Shown here: piece by piece, positions 41,901 to 49,734 of the stretch
How positions within the stretch are numbered: position 1 is the first letter of the stretch
Layout: the number at the start of each line of letters is the position of its first letter
From: Icerya purchasi
Taxonomy: Eukaryota > Arthropoda > Insecta > Hemiptera > Monophlebidae
Assembly: GCA_039619475.1 (NCBI GenBank)
Contig: CM077115.1
Location: 490,751,352 to 490,815,351 of the forward strand
Length of the DNA: 64,000 nt
Reading direction: 5' to 3'
Position numbers and translations under genes: made by a program
Notes under the pieces: model-generated
The model's input: the letters and a program-made list of their open reading frames with translations, nothing else
What the model was told of the DNA's origin: nothing
Database searches by the model: none

Positions 41901-44900
41901 GAAGGGCGAATTGATTTCACCTTTTAACAGTTTACGCGGACTGTTTAAAGTTTGCCAAAATTTTTAAATGCGGTTGTATATTTTAGAACACATATTCTCT
42001 GTAAATTTAATGATGTGTTATTTTAGGTTATACCGTTGTCTCAGAGGAGTGGCGTGATCGAATGGTGCGACAATACAACTTCATTAGGTAATTATTTGGT
42101 CGGTATTAAACATCCCCCTGAAAAAGGAGCTCATGTGAGGTATCGTCCTTCTGATATGTCACCGGAGGATGCCCGTAGGAAGATCGACTTTGCTAGAGAA
42201 CGATCAGATGTAAATGATTATATTGTTTTCGTCTTTTTTAAAGAATATATTAATATTTTTTCTTATCATGTAGATTTAATTATCGTGTTTTAGTGTAATT
42301 CTAACAGAAAATTCATTTTTAAATAATATTGCTCCTGAACTTCAAATCATTGTTTTTTTTGTTGGTTTTTTTTTTTGGTATTTTTTCGGAAGATTTAAAG
42401 GTTTAACGTTAGAAAGTATTTAATTTATTATAATCGATACTTTCAGTTGTGCAGAAACAACATAAGAAGGAAAGTTACTTCTCTATAAAGGGTCTTTTCT
42501 TCTAACTATTGATGATGAATGTTCTTATAGTTTTACTTATCTAGGAAAGATAAAACAGTGTTGTCAATTAAACATCACTTAATATTCAAATTAAAATAGG
42601 AAAATGGGTAATAAAACGCATACAAAGGAAATTAAAAATTCAGTGCTATCACTTTGTATATTTTTTGATACTTTGCTTATATTAATTATAAGATATAATT
42701 TATTCATTATTAATTGTTCTGTAATTCTTGGGCTTTAGAAATTTATAAATTAATTTTGGTTTTTTTATTTTGTTTTTGGTTTTCATTACTTAACCGGCTA
42801 TTCTGGTATATAGAAAAAAAGTTTCGTAATACTGTAATTACAGTAGAATCGCGCAAAATCGTTCTAAAATAGACCGAAGCCATTTGGATGGAACAGTGCT
42901 AATACTAGGCTAGGGGAGTGACAGAGAATCGTTTTTTGTTGCGCGTAAATAAATATAAATAAAAATATATATTTATTTTTAATTTAGTAAAAGAAAAAAG
43001 TTTTTAAGTTTTGTCGTAGAGTTGTCGATTACACGACTGTAAAAAGCACAAATGTATTAAAAAAATGTATTCTCAGTTGACGGACAGTGTGCCACCTGAG
43101 CGGGGCATGTAATTTTATGATAAGAATACATTGTCGGTCCGATCATCTAAATTTACTGTTTGTGCAACGTCTAGTATTTTGAAATTTTTCGATAGGCGAT
43201 TTCTATATTTTCTTCAATTTCACAGTGTGAATGAATACTTACAAATTTTACTAAAATTTCTTATTCACTTGTTCACTCGGCTTCAGAACTCATCTCTTGA
43301 GTACCTAGAAGTTTACTTTACTAATTCAGTTATGAGGAGACATAAGTATATATTATGTGCGCTCTCATTGAAGGTTAAAATGATTATCATTGCGCTAAAT
43401 TAATAGTTCTATGTTGATGAGTACAAATAAGTAAATTAAAAAATGAAGTGTGTGCTCTAAGCATAAATGCTATGAATAATAATCTATAATATATATATAT
43501 ATTATATTACATTTTTATGATTATTTTTTGTGATTCATAAGAAAAATTTCTTATTAGAAAATACATTATGACAATATTATGAAAAAGGTGGTCACCACGT
43601 GAAATGAAAACTACAAAAAATCGTAACTTCGCAATAGGAAGTAAATGTAAGTAATGAAGAATTCAGCGCTATACTTTTCTGAAACAGAATATGGCTGCGC
43701 AGTTTGAATCAGTTTTACAATTAATTTGGAAAAGGCGGATGTTGCCTTGAATGAATCGTGCAGCTAACACCAAAAGTCTTAAGCTAACCGCGATAAAAAC
43801 CTTTACTAACTGAGTCATATAGCGCTGCTGTACAAACAGCTAATTGCTCAGATGGAAAACATCTAGGTAGGGTCAGATTGAGTTAACATGCTGAAATGAG
43901 AAAATGGCTTCACGAGAGCTGTTAATGAAGAAATATCTAAACGAAAAAAAAAGTGCATAAAAAACTTTTCTTAATAGTTTCAGATTATTGGAAGAAAAAT
44001 AGACTGTAAACGGTGAGTAGTTCGGGAAAGTTACACCTGTAAAGAGTAGGAATAAAATTGAATATTACGAAAGGTTTGAGATGTCAGTTTGTAAAATTAC
44101 AGAAACAGTCTTTTTTTATTTGTTCTGTTGCGAAAATTCGACGAAATATATAATAGTTAAACGTGTCACTGAAGCGAATGGCAAAACAAAAATTCTGGTT
44201 GAACATTGGTTTGATGTGATGTAAAATAAGTGAATCGGACGTAAAAAAAGAAGAAACAGAAGAAAGATGCGACGTGTTTTTAAGAATGAGTAAATTTTTA
44301 TTAATTTAATTATCAGTGTACTAAAATAAAGCGTTTATTTTTTTTTTAAATTATAATCGAATGGTTTTGATATTCGTTTAATTGGTGAAAAATTTTGGCG
44401 ACTACAATGGAACCATTTAATACACACGAGCATTAAAAAAATTTGTTAAATTCGTTAACTTATACATTTTTTGATAATGGAGATTTTTAGTATAAGTAAT
44501 GTTAATGCAGATAGTTGCGGAACATAAGAAAAAGACATATATAATGTTGAGATTTAAAGATTTTTGGTGTTAATTTAGGTAGAAATCCGTTTAAACGATT
44601 AAGCGTTGAACCTATCGATTCAAAAAATATAATATCTACATATATATATATATATATATACTCGTATGTATATATATAATATGTGTATATCTATGTACAT
44701 ATATATTGCTTGCAAATTTTTGTATACTTCAGTAATTAATTTGAAGTTAATAAATTGCATAGTATTATATTTTTGGCGTTGCAGATGTGCGATAAAAGAT
44801 TAGAAGAATACAATTTAATTTGTTCACGATTACAACCAGTTTTCAGATACTTCTTTTTTGAAAAATTCTCTTCTCCAACAATGTGGTTTGAACGAAAATT

Positions 44901-47900
44901 AGCCTACATTCACAGGTAAGTACTTTTGTTCACTAATTGTAATAACCCTTTCGGAACGTTTTATATTCTACGCTACACGGAGAAAATTTCTTTTATTAGC
45001 ACCGTCTCATGAATTTACTTTTGTTCGAAAAAACCGTAAATTTCCTTTCGTCACTGATGCATAAAAACCTGATTGAAAGGGAAACGATGAAGAACGTTGC
45101 TTTCAGTGCATATTATAACAAATTTTAAATCCTTATTGGTTTTTTTTTGCTTCCGTAATCATGTTTCAGTTTTGGTTTCTAAGTAGTTCTAAGAACGTTA
45201 CATTTAAAAGTACAGTTGAGATTGATTATCGCGTCAATGAGAATGGTTTTATTGCTCAATTGTTGTTCTAAATAAGTTTTTTCCAAGCATCTTTCCAATT
45301 TTATGAGGAAATTTTCTTCTGTGCCCGTTTTTTCATTGTTTAAGTTAATGTTTGTTTTTACTCGCCTTAAATTTGCTTCAGATTTTTTAAACTATATAAA
45401 TAATCTCTCTTGTTAGCAGTGTTTTTTTTATTAATAAACGTTTTTTTTTTTTCCGTTCTATTTCAAAACGTAAGTCGCTGAAGCTTTCTTTATTATCTTC
45501 AACATACTGTAACAGTTTTATACGTGAACTTTAAGGAAAAAAAGAAACCGCTAAGTATCAGGATTTAATTTAAATTCGTGATGTATTCAAATTTGAAGGT
45601 TGATTAAACAATGTGACTTAGTTTTATTTTTACTTTTTTTTTTTTTTTTTTAGCAGTTCGTCTTGAAAAGACCCTCATTACAAAAATTTCCCAATTTTAT
45701 GTAACGAAAAAATGTCCCAAAAGATGTCCCAATTTTATGCAACGTTTGTACATGTTAATTTTTACCGACTTCCAAAAAGAAAGAGGTTATGCGTTCGTCC
45801 CGTATGTTTTTTTTTATGTTTGTTCACGCATAACTCTCATATTTATATAGACCGATTTTACTGATTCTTTGCCCATTAGAAAGAGTACCATTCAACTTAG
45901 GTACCATGTGAATAATGATATTGAGTATTCGTTAAAAAAACGTGAAAAAATGTGGTCTCTTTGAATAACATTTTGTTCCTTATTATTTTTTATTAGTATA
46001 ACAGAGGCGGTTGACTTAAAATGCCTATCAAACGCTTCAAAATTTTCTACGTCTGTCCGAACTAAAATGCTTATCACGTATAAATGTGGCAAATTTTTCG
46101 CTATTGCACAGTTCGTCGTCTCGTGTTTTCGTTTCCACAATTCACATTTTCGTTCGGTGGCAGTTTTCGTTTTTGTAAACACATAAAGAATACACTTCTT
46201 ATTACTGTTGTGCAGATTGATGAATAAGAAGTCCCACCATATATATGGAGAAGCTTGTGTAAAGACTATGTTGCTCATTTAATAATACCATAGGGAAACG
46301 CGAAAAAAGTATTATTTATATGTGTTGTAGTACGTTAAGTTTTTTCGGTAGTTTAATAAAATTGTTATAGTATAAATTATTGGTTGTATTTTTTTTTTTT
46401 TTTATTATATAAAATTGGGTAATTTTTTTTGTTATAAAATGTAATGGGGGCCGGTCAGTAAGAATTTCGTTGTAAATTTTGATAATTTCATACAAATTAT
46501 AGAAGTGAAAGAGACAGAAATGTAAGCAAGAGGGGTCAAGTATGCCCCTTGCGAGACCAAAATGGCCGAGTTCATATATACGTATATACAATTTTTGTTC
46601 GTATTATATGAGTTATAACTTTTTTTCATTATTTTCGTCAAAAAGTGTTTGAAAAAAGTAGTAAGATTTTCCGTTTATATTATTTCTGAACAAAAATTAT
46701 TTCTGAATCGATAAAAAAGAACGGATATATTATATTCTGTTCGAATTTGTAAATCGTGTTAGTGTTGTAAATTTTTCTTTTCATACAGTGCAATTAGTAA
46801 CGACGCAGTGATAGACTATTGTTGAAAATAAGATAACATACTTTATTATTTTTTTAATTTCGCAGTTTAGCAACAACTTCCATCATTGGATATGTACTAG
46901 GCATTGGAGATCGACATCTACAAAATATACTTATAGATCAAAAGAGTGCAGAATTAATTCACATTGATTTCGGTAAGTAGCTGAAATCGGGCGTTTTGTA
47001 TCTTTTTGAATACAGCAAAATTGTTCGTTTCAATTAAAATCAAAAATGTAATTAAAACGATACAAAGTGGATTCGTGTATGGTATTTTGAATGTTAAAAA
47101 ACAGAAAATTGATTAGAACAAGAAAATTCGTAATATCTGAAACTTCTATTTAAACGGCTAATAAATGTCTTGTAAACTTTTTATTAATTTTCTAAACAAT
47201 TATAAATTTACGCTCGTATAATATTCGAGTAATTTTAAATGATTGAAAGAAAAAGTTTTTTTGCCTGTGAGATTGAAAAATAAAACGAGAAGAACTAATT
47301 AACTGTGACATGTTGCAAAAAAAAACTTCAAAAATAGTAAACTTTTATTGGAAAAGCGATCCTTTAATAGTTTTATCGAGCCGGGCAGTTATTATTACAT
47401 TACAATGGTAGATTCAAAAGCGAATTAGTTTTAAAATTTAGTTGTAGGTGACGAAGAGACTCCGGAACACGTAAATTTTTTAAATTTATTAATTTGATGA
47501 CTTATATTTTGTGAATTGTACTTCTACTTCACGTTTTTACATATTTATTTGGAATAAGAATTCTTTAATTATTAGCAATTTATCCGCACATTATCTAACA
47601 ATATTTTTTACACCCCGACGTTGTTTAAATGAATTTATAACAATTTTCGAATGTATTAATTCGGTATTTAGATGTGAATTTTTTGAAGAAGTGACGAACA
47701 AAATTTTTACGCTCGACTGTTATAATTTTTTGAATCAAATAAAAGTAATACGACAAAAATCGGTAAATTTTATCAAGTTAAACATGGTTTTTACACAAAA
47801 AAAAATAAACAAACCTAATTTTTGTTTGCGGAGAATAAAGATAATTCTGTCTAATGCTAATGTTTTAATACCGGTCTTCCGCTATTTGTAGTGCGTAGTG

Positions 47901-49702
47901 ATACAGAAATATAATAACAAAGACGAATGTGATATTAATAAAAATTCTACACGCTCAGTTTTAATCGTATAGTTTTAATTTTTTAGGAGTAGCATTCGAG
48001 CAGGGTTTACTGCTGTGTATTCCAGAATTTGTACCTTTTCGTTTAAGCCGTGATATGGAGGACGGTATGGGAGTTTTTGCGATTGATGGAATATTTCGAA
48101 GGTATGAATGTAAGATAGTAAATAAAAAAAAAACGCACATTTTATGTATTTTCCGTCACCGGTTAAACTTGTGTGGTTAGTCATTTAAATTTCGAATAAA
48201 TTCGATAAAAGTGTATCTTAGACAAGAAACAACTTTAAGATATCAATTTCAAATTCGGATGTATGTTAAAAAAAAGGAAAATACAAAATTTTAATTTTTA
48301 CCTTCGCGTGTTTTTATAACGTAGTATTTCGGTATAACCATCTTCCCCTTTCTTTATCAGTTCATTTAAGGGTCGCCTGACTACACCGAGGACTCCGTGG
48401 CTCGAATGGAGGGAAGATATAGGATTAAATGAGCTGGAAAAGATTACATCGTTTAAGGGAAGTTAATACTTTGTCTGTCGCATGAGAACAATCGTTAAGA
48501 GCTTAAGCGAGTTACAATTATTTCGTTTAGACGTATCGCTCGATTTGAAGATGCCCGAGGTATCAGGTTTTCTTTTAACTCACGAAACTTTTTAATAGTG
48601 ATATTGGACCAGTAGTGCCGTTAACGAGAAATTATTGATTGCTCATTATGTTGTTTATAGTCTTCGTAGGGAAGCCGAGTGGGAATAGAGATATTACTAT
48701 TAGGTGTGATTTCTTTACAGCGTGGGCATCTTCTTACAGCTATCTGCTTGCCTCTCTTTTTTGCCGAATTTTCAGTTATCCCTCTTGTCCGATAGTATAT
48801 TGGGTATTATGGAATAGGTTGACGCAATTTATTTGCAATTTTTTAATGTATTATTTAAAATGTGCGGTATTTTTTTTTTTTAATTTATTTAGGTGTTGTG
48901 AGAAAACTTTGTACGTGTTGCGACAAAATAAAAACATCATTAGGACGGCGTTGGAAGTATTTTTGTATGATCCGCTTTATTTGTGGACGATGACGGTAGA
49001 AAAAGCAGCTGCCGTGCAAAAATCTGAAGTTCCTAAACAACGTGCAGCTGCAAAAACTACAGGTAAGGATTTTTGCACCTGAAATAATATACGAAATGTA
49101 AAATTTTATATAATTATTTTATGATGACATTTTGTTATAATAAATCTTACATTAATTAATTTTTAAAGTAATAAAAGTGTACAAAAAATTAAATTAACAT
49201 GTAACTGTTTCGAAAAGTTGGTATTAGGATGATTAAAGAAATTAAAAAATTCCCAAATCTCTTACTGAGTAATGTTAAATCTTTCCGAATACGAACCAAA
49301 ATTTCCATCACTCGTAGTGTAATAATTTAAGCGTAGTATTTTGTGTAAAAGATGTTTCTTGGTATTTAATACGCATACATTTTCGAGTTGACTTTTACCA
49401 ATACACTTTTTCGTTTTATTTTTATCTTTCGTAAGCGTTTTATAGTACGCTTTCAAAACCTTCAAAATTTAATTCGAATTGCTCTGACTCCTTTTTTGGT
49501 ACCACGTAAGCAAAAAAAGTTGCATAAAGGCTGATCTCGATAGTGTTCAATGTTTGGTAAATCGTTTTGACCTGTTTTGGTCGGGAACGTTGGTAGATTT
49601 ATGTAAGACAACTAAACGAGCATTGTCCTGGTGTAAGAGGATGCCGGTTACTGTGGTATATTTAGGCATTTTCTTCTGTATGATGAGTTCCTTCTTTTTT
49701 CT

Positions 49703-49734
<32 letters not shown>

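Noticed and set aside
43131..43403. 90-codon plus-strand open frame
   Set aside because: No recognisable motif and located inside an ATM intron.
45892..46278. 128-codon minus-strand open frame
   Set aside because: Its 3' part overlaps dispersed repeat copy B and it has no family resemblance. The 5' part ([18 protein letters not shown]) looks a little coding-like, but there is no other support.
47511..47891. 126-codon plus-strand open frame in an ATM intron
   Set aside because: Composition is dominated by AT-rich codons (F, I, N, K), with no motif; expected by chance at this base composition.
48350..48600. Short open stretch reading [16 protein letters not shown]
   Set aside because: No family match and no splice sites in phase with ATM; the ATM exons on both sides join directly.
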